Shown here: positions 23,725 through 32,100 of the stretch, piece after piece | How positions within the stretch are numbered: the stretch's first letter is position 1 | How the letters are laid out: every line of letters begins with the position of its first letter | Source of the DNA: Candidatus Poribacteria bacterium | GTDB taxonomy: Bacteria > Poribacteria > WGA-4E > WGA-3G | NCBI GenBank assembly: GCA_022825665.1 | Contig: JAJDWI010000029.1 | Location: 1 to 37,123 of the forward strand | Direction of reading: 5' to 3' | Length of the DNA stretch: 37,123 bases | Made by a program: the position numbers and the translations under genes | The notes under the pieces: model-generated | Told to the model about the DNA's origin: nothing | Databases searched by the model: none | What the model saw: only the letters and a program-made list of their open reading frames with translations

Positions 23725-25272
23725 TTAGTGTGTACTCTTTTTATGAGTGATAGCACACCATCGCGCCATAAGCAGATAATCTAAAAGTGCAGATTCCGCT
23801 TCTGGAGTTCCAATTCGTCTAAGAGCGTGGATAGAATTATCCCGGACATAACGATTTTTATCAGAAAGCGATTCCTTCAAAACCGGAATTGCATCACTGG
23901 ATGCTGGACCAATCTGACCTAACGCCAAAGCAGATTCAAAACGGACTTGTACATCCTCATCGTTAGCCAACATATCAATTAACGTTGGTACAGCAGATGC
24001 AGCCGGTGCACCAATTGCTCCGAATGCCTCTGGGATATATCTACGCACCTCAACTTTGCTATCCTTCGAATGAGCCATTAGCGTTGAAACTGCTGGTTCC
24101 GCAGAACTCCCAATCTGTGCCAAAGCATAAGATGCTTGATGTCGCACCTCATCATTTTCGTGTTCCATTGCATCACAAAGTGCTGATACTGCTGGAGCAC
24201 CAACAGCTGCTAATCCATAGGCTGCCATTCGTCGAGCAGAACCATTTTCATCTTCAAGTTTCTCTATTAATGCTGATACTGCTGGAGCACCAATTTCCCC
24301 CAATGCATAAGCAGCATTCAGTCGGACAGGTTCATAGTCATCACCTAATGCATTACTCAGCATCGGGACAGCATCGGCGGCAGATTCGCCTAACAATCCC
24401 AGTGCATCTACTGCTTCTGAGCGAACGATAGGATCTTTATCACTCAATGCTTCTATGTAGGTTGACAATTTTCCGTTGGCTTCTTCTACTGAATGTCCGT
24501 TTGTTCCACCTACCATCCAATTCCATACATGTCGCCATGTGGTTTCATGACGCTGTGCTGCAGGGTTGCCGTTTATATCAAGACCATCAGTGTTCCACGT
24601 GGAATCCTCCGAGTTCCATTCTGGTTCTTGGGGTTCATCCATTCGGATAAACTGAAACTTCATCATATAACGGGTTTTGTCGGTCTGGTTTGCCATAGCA
24701 CGATGCCATAGGTCAAAATGGATAAGTGTGACCGTACCTGCTTCACCACTGAGTGCCACTTCTCCATTGTTATCCTCCGTTAACCTATGATCGTAATATT
24801 GCGTTCCTGACAGGATTGATGAGGGACCCATTTCAAGTGGAGTATCTTGAGGGTAATAGAATGCCATTGCCCAACGTGGTCGGTGTTGACGGACTTTCTG
24901 ATGCCCCCAATAACTATCCTTGTGAAATCCCTGCCCTCCGCTATGGGGACCATTCCGATGCGGATGTCGATGTGAGTGCATCACATAATTCTGTCCCAAA
25001 ATACTCGTAAAGGCACCACGGACAGTCGGATCATCAAAAACAGCCTGTAACTCTGGAACTCGTGGTAAGATATTATTACCTAAGTTTCCTTCATTTTCTG
25101 AATATTCTTGCGTTTTACGGTAAATCGTTTCATGAACACTACGGGGCAAATCCGTTTTTACTGTAACGTAACCGTTTACGATAAAATCGCGCATCTGTTT
25201 ATCACTGAAAAGTGAGGTAGATGGAGGGTTTTGCCCATGGTCAGATTCAAGTAGGTTTGAATGTGTTTGCAT
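23725..25272 (-). CDS. Phytanoyl-CoA-dioxygenase-like domain fused to HEAT repeats
   Basis: About 515 residues. The N-terminal half is a PhyH-type Fe(II)/2-oxoglutarate dioxygenase: the iron ligands appear as HxD in GFHKDSYWG (H117, D119) and the distal His in DLWHRAMAN (H190), with R201 (KTRYMMKFQ) for 2-oxoglutarate. Residues about 265-505 are seven HEAT repeats ('VR...A.ALG.IG..A..AVP.L...L'). The dioxygenase probably hydroxylates a small substrate; the HEAT part binds a partner. Three tandem ATGs (25278, 25275, 25272) exist; 25272 is 8 bases after GGAG and is preferred. The order dioxygenase-HEAT is a known but uncommon fusion. Confidence 0.87.
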   Translation of the reverse strand: MQTHSNLLESDHGQNPPSTSLFSDKQMRDFIVNGYVTVKTDLPRSVHETIYRKTQEYSENEGNLGNNILPRVPELQAVFDDPTVRGAFTSILGQNYVMHSHRHPHRNGPHSGGQGFHKDSYWGHQKVRQHRPRWAMAFYYPQDTPLEMGPSSILSGTQYYDHRLTEDNNGEVALSGEAGTVTLIHFDLWHRAMANQTDKTRYMMKFQFIRMDEPQEPEWNSEDSTWNTDGLDINGNPAAQRHETTWRHVWNWMVGGTNGHSVEEANGKLSTYIEALSDKDPIVRSEAVDALGLLGESAADAVPMLSNALGDDYEPVRLNAAYALGEIGAPAVSALIEKLEDENGSARRMAAYGLAAVGAPAVSALCDAMEHENDEVRHQASYALAQIGSSAEPAVSTLMAHSKDSKVEVRRYIPEAFGAIGAPAASAVPTLIDMLANDEDVQVRFESALALGQIGPASSDAIPVLKESLSDKNRYVRDNSIHALRRIGTPEAESALLDYLLMARWCAITHKKSTH

Positions 25273-25387
25273 CATCATATCTCCGTTTCTATAAAATATA
25301 AGACAATTAAACAACAATTATCATAAGTTTTGGTCGAGTGCTTTAACATTCTATTACTATTTTACCCAACTTATCATTATTTGTCAT

Positions 25388-25690
25388 CTGACATACTCCC
25401 AAGTCTAAAGACTTGGGGTTCTTCGTTCTTACATTAGAGTTTGCCTCTAACTGACGTTTCCTGCTTCATCTAACACTGCTACAAAGTGTAGTCTAACACG
25501 TTATCCACAGGCGTTTAGCCTCTCGGCATGCCCTGCCGCGAGGTCGACACAAGTGTCTGTCAGATAGTAAAGCCATCTGAAGTCTATGCATAGAGAGTGC
25601 CACATATTTCAGCAAAAGTCAAGGACTTTTCAACAATGGAGACATGAGCCGTGTCTACATCCTCGACCTAAAGGAACGGGGTTTTGACAC
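25388..25690 (-). mobile_element. tnpB-less IS200/IS605-type derivative with omega-RNA-like end
   Basis: Bases 25388-25544 match, with most positions identical, the right end of the tnpB element at 35997-36154. They include the terminal hairpin (CCCAAGTCT-AA-AGACTTGGG, 25398-25417) and the last codons of tnpB. After 25544 the homology stops. The rest holds small hairpins (GACAC-AA-GTGTC; AAAAGTC-AAG-GACTTTT) and an end with CCTCGACCTAAAGGAACGGGG (about 25662-25682), like the opposite (left) end of this IS group. So it is either an internally deleted element with both ends or a solo end. No transposase ORF remains. From 25691 to the next start I see no gene. Confidence 0.65.
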
Positions 25691-25943
25691 GGAACGCTTG
25701 ATAATATTTTTGTTATTAAATGGAAATTTATTCAAAAACCTCAACACAGTTTACAGAATCGCATTTATTGTGTATGATAAAAGTAGAATTAGTATATAGA
25801 ATCCATAAACATTTCAATGATTTGGATACCTGACTTAAAGGGATAGTCAAAATTATATGTTTTATCTTTGTATTTGAGATGTATCCTTATGTTAGAAAAT
25901 CATTGCTCATGCAACGAAAACAACACTATACCATAACCTCTTC

Positions 25944-27878
25944 TTGAAAAGTGAGATAATATTGATTCAACAACAGACACGGACAAGTTTATCTTGGCGC
26001 GCAGTTATCATTGGGTTGGTGTGCGCCACTATTGAATGTCTCCTCGCTCCATATAACGATTATGTGATCCGCAACATTTTCCTTGCTGGTGGACATTTTC
26101 CTGTCGGTCCGTTTTTTGTACTTACAATGTTCGTGTTGGGTATTAATGTTGTCTTAAAACAGATTCATCCCCCTTCAGCATTTTCACCAGGTGAACTGAT
26201 AACGATCTGGTGCATCATGCTTGCCCCCGCAGGAATCCCGTCATCAGGTATGATGCGTTACGCGATCAGTCCAATGATCGCATACAAATATTTTGCTACT
26301 CCAGAAAACGATTGGGAGTCGTTGTTCTACCACTATATCCCACACTGGCGTGTAGTCCAAGATGAATCTGCGATTAGTTCTTTTTATGAAGGTTTATTTG
26401 CAGGAGAGGCAGTGCCGTGGGGTGCATGGATAACACCTATATTCATCTGGAGTATTTATGTCCTCGTTGTCTATTTTGTGATGATCTGCCTTTCTTCATT
26501 ACTCCGTAAACAGTGGGTAGAATATGAACGTTGTGCATTTCCACTTGTAAAACTTCCTGTTGAAATGTCGGTACAAGGCAGTGGACGACTCGGACCGCTC
26601 TTTAAAAACAGTCTGTTCTGGTTCGGATTTGCATTCCCCGTGTTTCTTCACACTATGAATGGACTCCATACATTTTTCCCAACCATCCCACATATTCCAC
26701 GCGACTTTTGGCTCAATTCATATCTTACAGAAAGACCGTGGAGCGCGTTGCGTCCTTTTCAGGTAGTCATATTTTGGTCTATGGTAGGATTTAGTTATCT
26801 GCTTACTTTAGAGGTATCATTCAGCATCTGGTTTTTCTTTATATTCTACAAGCTGCAATGCCTTATCGGTGTCCTACTCGGTTTTCAACTTACATCTGGA
26901 CCCGGTGTACAATGGACAGGAAAGTCATTTAGTGCTTCACAGGAAGCGGGTGCTTGTCTGGTATTTGTAAGTATTGCTTTATGGAAAACAAGGCATCACA
27001 TAAAAAACATGTTCCAGACTCGCTCCTCTGATGAGGCATTACCTTATGGAGTTACGGTCTTTGGACTTATCGGTGGTATCTGTGTGCTCGTATTTTTCAA
27101 TCACCTCATGGGTATGTCTATTATCTTCGCTTTAGGGTTTGTCCTGTTTCTACTTGCAATGTATGTCGTCTTGACATGGCAGGTGATAAACGGCGGAATC
27201 CCGTTCATCAATCCATCATTTTCTCCACAAAGTTTCTTTCTCACTACCCTCGGCACATCAAAGATACATCCATCATCATTGACATCGTTAATGATGCATC
27301 CGGTGTGTCTAACGCTGGATCTACGAGAATTTATGATGCCGAACATCATGAACGGATTGAAGGCAGCTGACGAAGCACGTGTTAAACGACGACAACTCTT
27401 GATGGCAATGGCTGTTGCTATGGTGATCGGTCTTGTAGTTTCCTATTACTCTGCCCTCAAAGTTGGCTATGCCCACGGGGCACCATATATGGGTGGTAGT
27501 TGGTTTATGCGACAACTGGAAGGATTACTCACAAGTCCGAAAACCACCACAAATTGGACAAATACGGGGTTTATACTATTCGGTGGAGGGTTTACAGGTT
27601 GGTTGATGTGGATGCGGCAAACTTTTGTTTGGTGGCCCCTGCATCCCATCGGTTATACGATGTTAAGTTCGTGGGCAACATTCAAACTTTGGTTCTCAAT
27701 CTTTTTGGGATGGGGAATGAAATTTGCAATCGTGAAATACGGAGGACTGAAAGCATATCGACAAGCACGTCCTGTGTTTCTCGGTTTGGTTATCGGAGAG
27801 ATGTTATGTGCGGGATTGTGGGCAATAGTAGGTATGACTACAGGGATTAGCAGCGGATATAGGATACTACCTGATTGA
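25944..27878 (+). CDS. DUF6785-like polytopic membrane protein
   Basis: A 644-residue protein with about 12-14 predicted membrane helices. The N-terminal block (VIIGLVCATIECLLAPYNDYVIRNIFLAGGHFP..., FSPGELITIWCIMLAPAGIPSSGMMRY..., YFATPENDWESLF...) and the 'W.EYERCAFPLVKLPVEM' segment match DUF6785/DUF6784 proteins, large membrane proteins of unknown function found mainly in planctomycete-, verrucomicrobial- and poribacterial-type genomes. The fold may be OPT-transporter-like. The start is TTG: 25944, or 25962 with GTGAG 6 bases upstream. It is convergent with the LamG genes, and a strong hairpin lies 10 bases after its stop. Confidence 0.82.
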   Translation: MKSEIILIQQQTRTSLSWRAVIIGLVCATIECLLAPYNDYVIRNIFLAGGHFPVGPFFVLTMFVLGINVVLKQIHPPSAFSPGELITIWCIMLAPAGIPSSGMMRYAISPMIAYKYFATPENDWESLFYHYIPHWRVVQDESAISSFYEGLFAGEAVPWGAWITPIFIWSIYVLVVYFVMICLSSLLRKQWVEYERCAFPLVKLPVEMSVQGSGRLGPLFKNSLFWFGFAFPVFLHTMNGLHTFFPTIPHIPRDFWLNSYLTERPWSALRPFQVVIFWSMVGFSYLLTLEVSFSIWFFFIFYKLQCLIGVLLGFQLTSGPGVQWTGKSFSASQEAGACLVFVSIALWKTRHHIKNMFQTRSSDEALPYGVTVFGLIGGICVLVFFNHLMGMSIIFALGFVLFLLAMYVVLTWQVINGGIPFINPSFSPQSFFLTTLGTSKIHPSSLTSLMMHPVCLTLDLREFMMPNIMNGLKAADEARVKRRQLLMAMAVAMVIGLVVSYYSALKVGYAHGAPYMGGSWFMRQLEGLLTSPKTTTNWTNTGFILFGGGFTGWLMWMRQTFVWWPLHPIGYTMLSSWATFKLWFSIFLGWGMKFAIVKYGGLKAYRQARPVFLGLVIGEMLCAGLWAIVGMTTGISSGYRILPD

Positions 27879-27888
27879 CAGACATAAC

Positions 27889-27921
27889 AAAGACCAGCAG
27901 TCAATATAACTGCTGGTCTTT
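27889..27921 (+). terminator. Bidirectional intrinsic terminator hairpin
   Basis: A perfect 12-bp stem AAAGACCAGCAG / CTGCTGGTCTTT with a 9-base loop sits between the convergent DUF6785-like gene (stop at 27878) and the LamG-like gene (stop at 27939). The stem has A/T ends in both directions, so it can serve both transcripts. Confidence 0.8.
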
Positions 27922-27938
27922 GAATAATGTTCAAGAAA

Positions 27939-28703
27939 TTATTTGGACTTAAGCGAACCCCACTGTGTTGCGAGTTTACCTTTGGGTTCAACGGGTGTGA
28001 GTCCACCTTCATGCAAAGACATCACTTCGTCAGCTGACAGGGCAACGTTGTAAAGTCGGGATTCTTCAATATGAGCACTAAGATTACCAGGACCGCTAAG
28101 TCCATTCACATGTCGTCTACCCCAAATCGCTTCTGAATCCCCTGCTTCCCATGTTCTGAGATCACCCCTTCTGAAACTTCCCATACTATCTCCGTTTCGA
28201 TATCCAGTGATTTCATATTGGTTGTTGTCATTTCTATATGTTATTGCAACCATGTGCAATACACCTGTTTCCGATTCAGTGTGCACATTCGGAAAATCTG
28301 CTGTACGACGGAAATGGCTACTTCCGGGCATCCACTGTCTTTCCACCCTTTCTGCCCAAACGATTCCGCAAAATTGATCCGTTGACACCTCATCCAACGT
28401 TAGGGCAGATCCGCTTGTTCTTGCGAGACTATCCAAACTGACCCAAGAAACCAAGGTAAGTTCGGTAATGTCGGGACCTGTGTATTCCAAGGAATGTGCC
28501 CATTTATCCGTTGAAACAACCAACTGTCCATCTTCTATTGTGGCACCATGAAGGACGACATCCCCAAAGTTACCTGTTTCTTCTTCTGCACTATCAAACC
28601 GCCACCAACCGACAAGGTTATCTTCTTGCACCTGTGCCAACACTAACATCGGCATACCAAGCATTAATATTACTGCACATAGACAGTACATTTTTATTCT
28701 CAT
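27939..28703 (-). CDS. Secreted LamG/concanavalin-A-like protein, copy 2
   Basis: A 254-residue exported protein with a Sec signal peptide (MRIKMYCLCAVILMLGMPML, cleavage near VLA-Q). The mature part begins AQVQEDNLVGWWRFD and carries a single concanavalin A-like/LamG jelly roll ('TLVSWVSLDSL', 'HMVAITYRNDNNQYEITGYRNG', 'HIEESRLYNVALSADEVMSL'), a sugar- or protein-binding fold. It is a paralogue of the next gene upstream (28773-29543) with the same layout. AAAGGAG lies 7 bases before the ATG at 28703; the longer frame to 28766 would spoil the signal peptide. Tandem duplication is likely. Confidence 0.87.
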   Translation of the reverse strand: MRIKMYCLCAVILMLGMPMLVLAQVQEDNLVGWWRFDSAEEETGNFGDVVLHGATIEDGQLVVSTDKWAHSLEYTGPDITELTLVSWVSLDSLARTSGSALTLDEVSTDQFCGIVWAERVERQWMPGSSHFRRTADFPNVHTESETGVLHMVAITYRNDNNQYEITGYRNGDSMGSFRRGDLRTWEAGDSEAIWGRRHVNGLSGPGNLSAHIEESRLYNVALSADEVMSLHEGGLTPVEPKGKLATQWGSLKSK

Positions 28704-28733
28704 GGAAACAACTCCTTTCATTTTATCGTATTT

Positions 28734-28764
28734 GAATAGGCGTACTAACAAAGCACGCCTATTC
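28734..28764 (-). terminator. Hairpin between the tandem LamG genes
   Basis: A 10-bp exact stem GAATAGGCGT / ACGCCTATTC with an 11-base loop, just after the stop of the upstream copy (28773). It may be a partial terminator or a processing site. There is no long T-run on the minus strand, so read-through to the second copy is possible. Confidence 0.5.
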
Positions 28765-28772
28765 ATTAAATA

Positions 28773-29543
28773 TTATCGCCTTTTTATTTGTGCCCAGCGG
28801 GTAGCAAGTTTATCTCGTGGCTCAACGGGAAGGTCTCCTTTATACATTGCAATAACCTCGTCCTCAGTCAATGCAACATTGTAGATACGAGATTCTTCTA
28901 TATCTGCAGTTATAGAATTGCTAACTGGATTAGCAACACCGCCTGTATGTCTGGCTCCCCAGATTGCCTCAGCATTTGCACTTGTCCAGGTTCTGGCATC
29001 TCCCTTTTTGAAACTACCCATGCTTTTGTCATTACGGTAGCCAGTAATCTTGTACATACCTCCCTCAAGTTGATAGGTGATAGCAATTAAAACATTCTCA
29101 CCCACTTTATCTTCATTCACTACATTTGGGAAATCCTCAGTACGTCGAAAATGACTACTTCCCGGCATCCATTGTTTCGCTTGCCTTTCGGCATAAACAA
29201 TCGCAACAAACTGATCAACATCGGTTCTATCCAATGAAAGCGCAGCACCGTGTGTATGAGCAAGATCATTTAAAGTTACCCAACTCGCTAATGTTACATC
29301 CGTGATATCAGGACCTGTATATTTAATGGAATTTGCCCATTTGTCTCGTTCAAGAACCAGTTTTCCATCTTGAATTGTGGCACCTCGGAGCGTAATATCC
29401 TCCCAATTACCTGTTTCGTCTGTTCCATCATCAAAAAGCCACCAACCGACAAGGTTATCTTCTTGCACTTGTGCAAAGGCTGATATTGTTACGGTCAACA
29501 TCAGCAACACAATCATTACTGTACAGATATTATAGACTTTCAT
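28773..29543 (-). CDS. Secreted LamG/concanavalin-A-like protein, copy 1
   Basis: A 256-residue exported protein with a signal peptide (MKVYNICTVMIVLLMLTVTI, cleavage near AFA-Q), then AQVQEDNLVGWWLFD. The single LamG-like domain ('TLASWVTLNDL', 'KQWMPGSSHFRRTEDFPN', 'ADIEESRIYNVALTEDEVIAMY') is strongly similar along its length to the copy at 27939. Both end with a short basic tail (KLATRWAQIKRR; KLATQWGSLKSK). I chose the ATG at 29543 because AAGGAG lies about 9 bases before it; the frame to 29594 adds a non-signal leader. The pair probably binds carbohydrate outside the cell. Confidence 0.87.
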   Translation of the reverse strand: MKVYNICTVMIVLLMLTVTISAFAQVQEDNLVGWWLFDDGTDETGNWEDITLRGATIQDGKLVLERDKWANSIKYTGPDITDVTLASWVTLNDLAHTHGAALSLDRTDVDQFVAIVYAERQAKQWMPGSSHFRRTEDFPNVVNEDKVGENVLIAITYQLEGGMYKITGYRNDKSMGSFKKGDARTWTSANAEAIWGARHTGGVANPVSNSITADIEESRIYNVALTEDEVIAMYKGDLPVEPRDKLATRWAQIKRR

Positions 29544-29717
29544 CTCCAAAATCTCCTTATAGATAATAAAGGTTTGGTAGTTGTCTTTCATCAAAGGCTC
29601 TTAATTGGTTCATTCTAATCTTAAAAATAAAGTAATACAGTATAACAGGTATTTAACAAAAGAATCAAACCATATTTTTTATAGTGAAATCCAAAAATAT
29701 GTTCACACTCCCCAGTA

Positions 29718-29855
29718 GATGCGGTTTCTAACTGCACTATTTATACAGGTTAGGTAACCGAACTTACCAAAGTGTTGAAGGAATTACGAATTTTACTATA
29801 AGGTAATATTCGGAAAAAGAACATGTCATCTTTCTTACACCGAAACTCATGTTAA
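29718..29855 (-). repeat. Composite dispersed repeats upstream of the HIBADH-like gene
   Basis: In the 478-base gap between 29544 and 30021 three repeat modules occur. 29718-29738 in reverse complement resembles the terminal repeat of the MITE-like element (AGTGCAGTTAGAAACCGCAT). 29781-29803 in reverse complement matches the TATAGTAAAATTCGTAATT motif seen at 22292. 29812-29855 on the plus strand matches 144-186. The order AT-motif then terminal-repeat-like motif is the same as at 22292-22415 but inverted. No gene is visible in this gap. Confidence 0.5.
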
Positions 29856-30021
29856 CTATTACTATTTGATTTGATTTTTCTTTTTAATACATTGTCAATA
29901 TTTTATTTTTCTTGCATAGTGGTTTTCTTGTTGCTAAAATCCTGATACACAATATCTCAGTTTTTGTCTCAACAAGGTAGTTTTGCTATTTTCAAATTAT
30001 CATAATCAGTGTGAGGGAACA

Positions 30022-30912
30022 ATGAATATAGAACGACATACTAAGATTGGTTTTATTGGACTTGGTAACATGGGGAGTCGAATGGCGAAAAACCTGCATA
30101 ATGCAGGATTTCAGATTATTGGAAACGATATTGTTCAAGAAAAATGTAATCTACTTACAAATATTGGTGCGAAGGCAGCACTTGATACTAATCAAGTTGT
30201 TAAAGAATGTGAAATAATTATGACCAGTTTGCGTTCTTCAGATGTGTTTTTACAAGTTGCGGAACAGTTCTTTGTACCAAATGTAGAGGAAGGAAAAATA
30301 TTCATTGATTTAGGAACAACTGAGGTGAGGGAAACACGAGGATTGACGGAATCCTTAGCCAACCAAGGTGGAATATTGATTGATGCCCCTGTGAGTGGTG
30401 GACCACATGGTGCGGAAACAGGAACTTTACGAATGTTTGTTGGTGGTGATGAACAGACAGTTGAAAAATGCAGACCAATCTTGGAAGTGCTTGGAGATCC
30501 AAAATATATAGTCTATTGCGGTCCAAGTGGTTCCGGACAGATTGTTAAGGGTGTAAATCAATTAGTAATGGGTCTTAGTGCTGCAGCGTATATGGAAGCG
30601 ATGGCTTTTGGGGTATGTGCAGGTGTAGATCCAAAAGCGATACGTCAGGCGGTTGGTGCTGACAGTGGATGGCGCGGAGAGTTTGACAGAATCGCGAACC
30701 GTATTGTTGAAGGTAATGGAAAAACACTCGTAGTGAAATATCCAGAACTACCATACTTTCTGAATGAGGCAGAAGAATCTGGATTTGAGATCCCATTAAC
30801 GGCAGCATTACATGAATTTTGTAAGAAAGGCAGTTATGAAATGTTAGACAATATGAAAAGACCGTCACGTTCTTTCTGGCACGAATTGACTAAGGATTCT
30901 GACATAGAATAG
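30022..30912 (+). CDS. 3-Hydroxyisobutyrate dehydrogenase-like oxidoreductase
   Basis: A 296-residue NAD(P)-dependent beta-hydroxyacid dehydrogenase. Cofactor loop GFIGLGNMGSRMAKNL (10-25), substrate motif DAPVSGGPHGAETGTL (121-136), catalytic K176 in GSGQIVKGVNQ (171-180). The family reduces or oxidises 3-hydroxyisobutyrate, tartronate semialdehyde or related acids. The C-terminal helical domain is complete. The ATG at 30022 has GAGGGA 5 bases upstream and gives the expected family length; the longer frame to 29983 adds a non-homologous leader. It is convergent with the FGE-like gene, 40 bases between the stops. Confidence 0.9.
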   Translation: MNIERHTKIGFIGLGNMGSRMAKNLHNAGFQIIGNDIVQEKCNLLTNIGAKAALDTNQVVKECEIIMTSLRSSDVFLQVAEQFFVPNVEEGKIFIDLGTTEVRETRGLTESLANQGGILIDAPVSGGPHGAETGTLRMFVGGDEQTVEKCRPILEVLGDPKYIVYCGPSGSGQIVKGVNQLVMGLSAAAYMEAMAFGVCAGVDPKAIRQAVGADSGWRGEFDRIANRIVEGNGKTLVVKYPELPYFLNEAEESGFEIPLTAALHEFCKKGSYEMLDNMKRPSRSFWHELTKDSDIE

Positions 30913-30952
30913 TGATGCTGACTGAAAGTTTACTTCTATTATGTAATTTCAA

Positions 30953-32041
30953 CTACTGTTTTATTGACTTTGCACATCGAAAACCAGTGAGATGACTCGT
31001 GCTTGCGGGGTCGTTTCCCCGACGATATGTGATGGTTATTCGGGGTCTACCACTTTCCACCCATGACCCACCGCGTAAGGAACGAGAAGTACCTATGCTC
31101 TTATAGTTGTTTGCAACTTCTTCAATACTTACTGCATCTGAAAATGGATTATCTCTTTGCGGATCAACATAATAATCTTTGTCGTATTTATCAAGACACC
31201 ATTCCAAGACATTTCCTATCATATCATATAGTTCATATCCATTAGGAGGGTAATCTCCGACTGGTGTTGTACTTCCTGTAATCCCAACATTTAAACTGTA
31301 ATTTACTTTGCTATCATCAATTGAATTCCCCCACGGATATTTTTGACCTTCAACGCCTCCACGTGCGGCTTTTTCCCATTCTGCTTCAGTTGGTAACCGT
31401 TTGTTCACCCACTGGGCGTATGCTGATGCTGCATACCAACTGACATAGTTAACTGGATGGTCAGCTTTTCCATTTGGAAAAGAATCGTTTGTCCAATTCA
31501 CGAGGTAATTACCGTCATGAAACCTTGGATTGATACTATCTTTTTTCCAATCAGGATTGGCATCAACGAATTCCTTATATTGAGCATTTGTCACCTCATA
31601 TATGTCAATATAGAATGCGTTTATATATACAGTATTCCCTTCCTGTTCTACATTACCCGCGTCACCACTGATACTGCCTAACTGGAATTCTCCTTCAGGT
31701 ATTAGTACCATTCCCTCTGGTATTCCTGCATCTTTCTCGACGGTGTAGATTATCCTTCTGTTCCCACCGTCCCAGTTAAGTTCAACTTCAAGCTTACCTA
31801 ATGAGAAAGGTCCAGAAATAGTAATAGTTTCCTCATTTTGCGTAACTTCACCGTGTGAAACCGTTAGGTTGTCTGGAGAAAGGTTGAATGTAACTGTGAT
31901 AGTAGAATCAATTGATATTGTGGTGCCGTTGGGTGGATCTACAGACAGTATTTCTATAGATTCATCTTCACCACAACTGATAATAGAAACCGTTATAAAT
32001 AATGTAAAAATGACTGGTAATAAGGATATTATCTTTCTCAA
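30953..32041 (-). CDS. FGE-sulfatase-like lipoprotein without the FGE cysteines
   Basis: A 362-residue protein: a type II signal peptide (lipobox IISC, Cys23), a short Ig-like strand-rich region (about 30-115), then a formylglycine-generating-enzyme-like domain (about 118-360) with 'VLIPEGEFQLGS', 'YEVTNAQYKEF', 'HPVNYVSWYAASAYAQWVNKRLPTEAEWEKAARGG', 'YPWGN', 'MIGNVLEWCLDKY' and 'RSLRGGSWVESGRPRITITYRRGND'. The two catalytic cysteines expected after RGGSW are absent, so it should not make formylglycine. It may act as a lectin or in another FGE-like role on the cell surface. The start is TTG at 32041 (AGGAGA 4 bases upstream). It is 59 bases from the ABC ATPase gene. Confidence 0.85.
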   Translation of the reverse strand: MRKIISLLPVIFTLFITVSIISCGEDESIEILSVDPPNGTTISIDSTITVTFNLSPDNLTVSHGEVTQNEETITISGPFSLGKLEVELNWDGGNRRIIYTVEKDAGIPEGMVLIPEGEFQLGSISGDAGNVEQEGNTVYINAFYIDIYEVTNAQYKEFVDANPDWKKDSINPRFHDGNYLVNWTNDSFPNGKADHPVNYVSWYAASAYAQWVNKRLPTEAEWEKAARGGVEGQKYPWGNSIDDSKVNYSLNVGITGSTTPVGDYPPNGYELYDMIGNVLEWCLDKYDKDYYVDPQRDNPFSDAVSIEEVANNYKSIGTSRSLRGGSWVESGRPRITITYRRGNDPASTSHLTGFRCAKSIKQ

Positions 32042-32100
32042 AACATCTCCTGTAATTATCCTAATTGCATTAGATCTATAAGTGTATATAGATGTAATAC

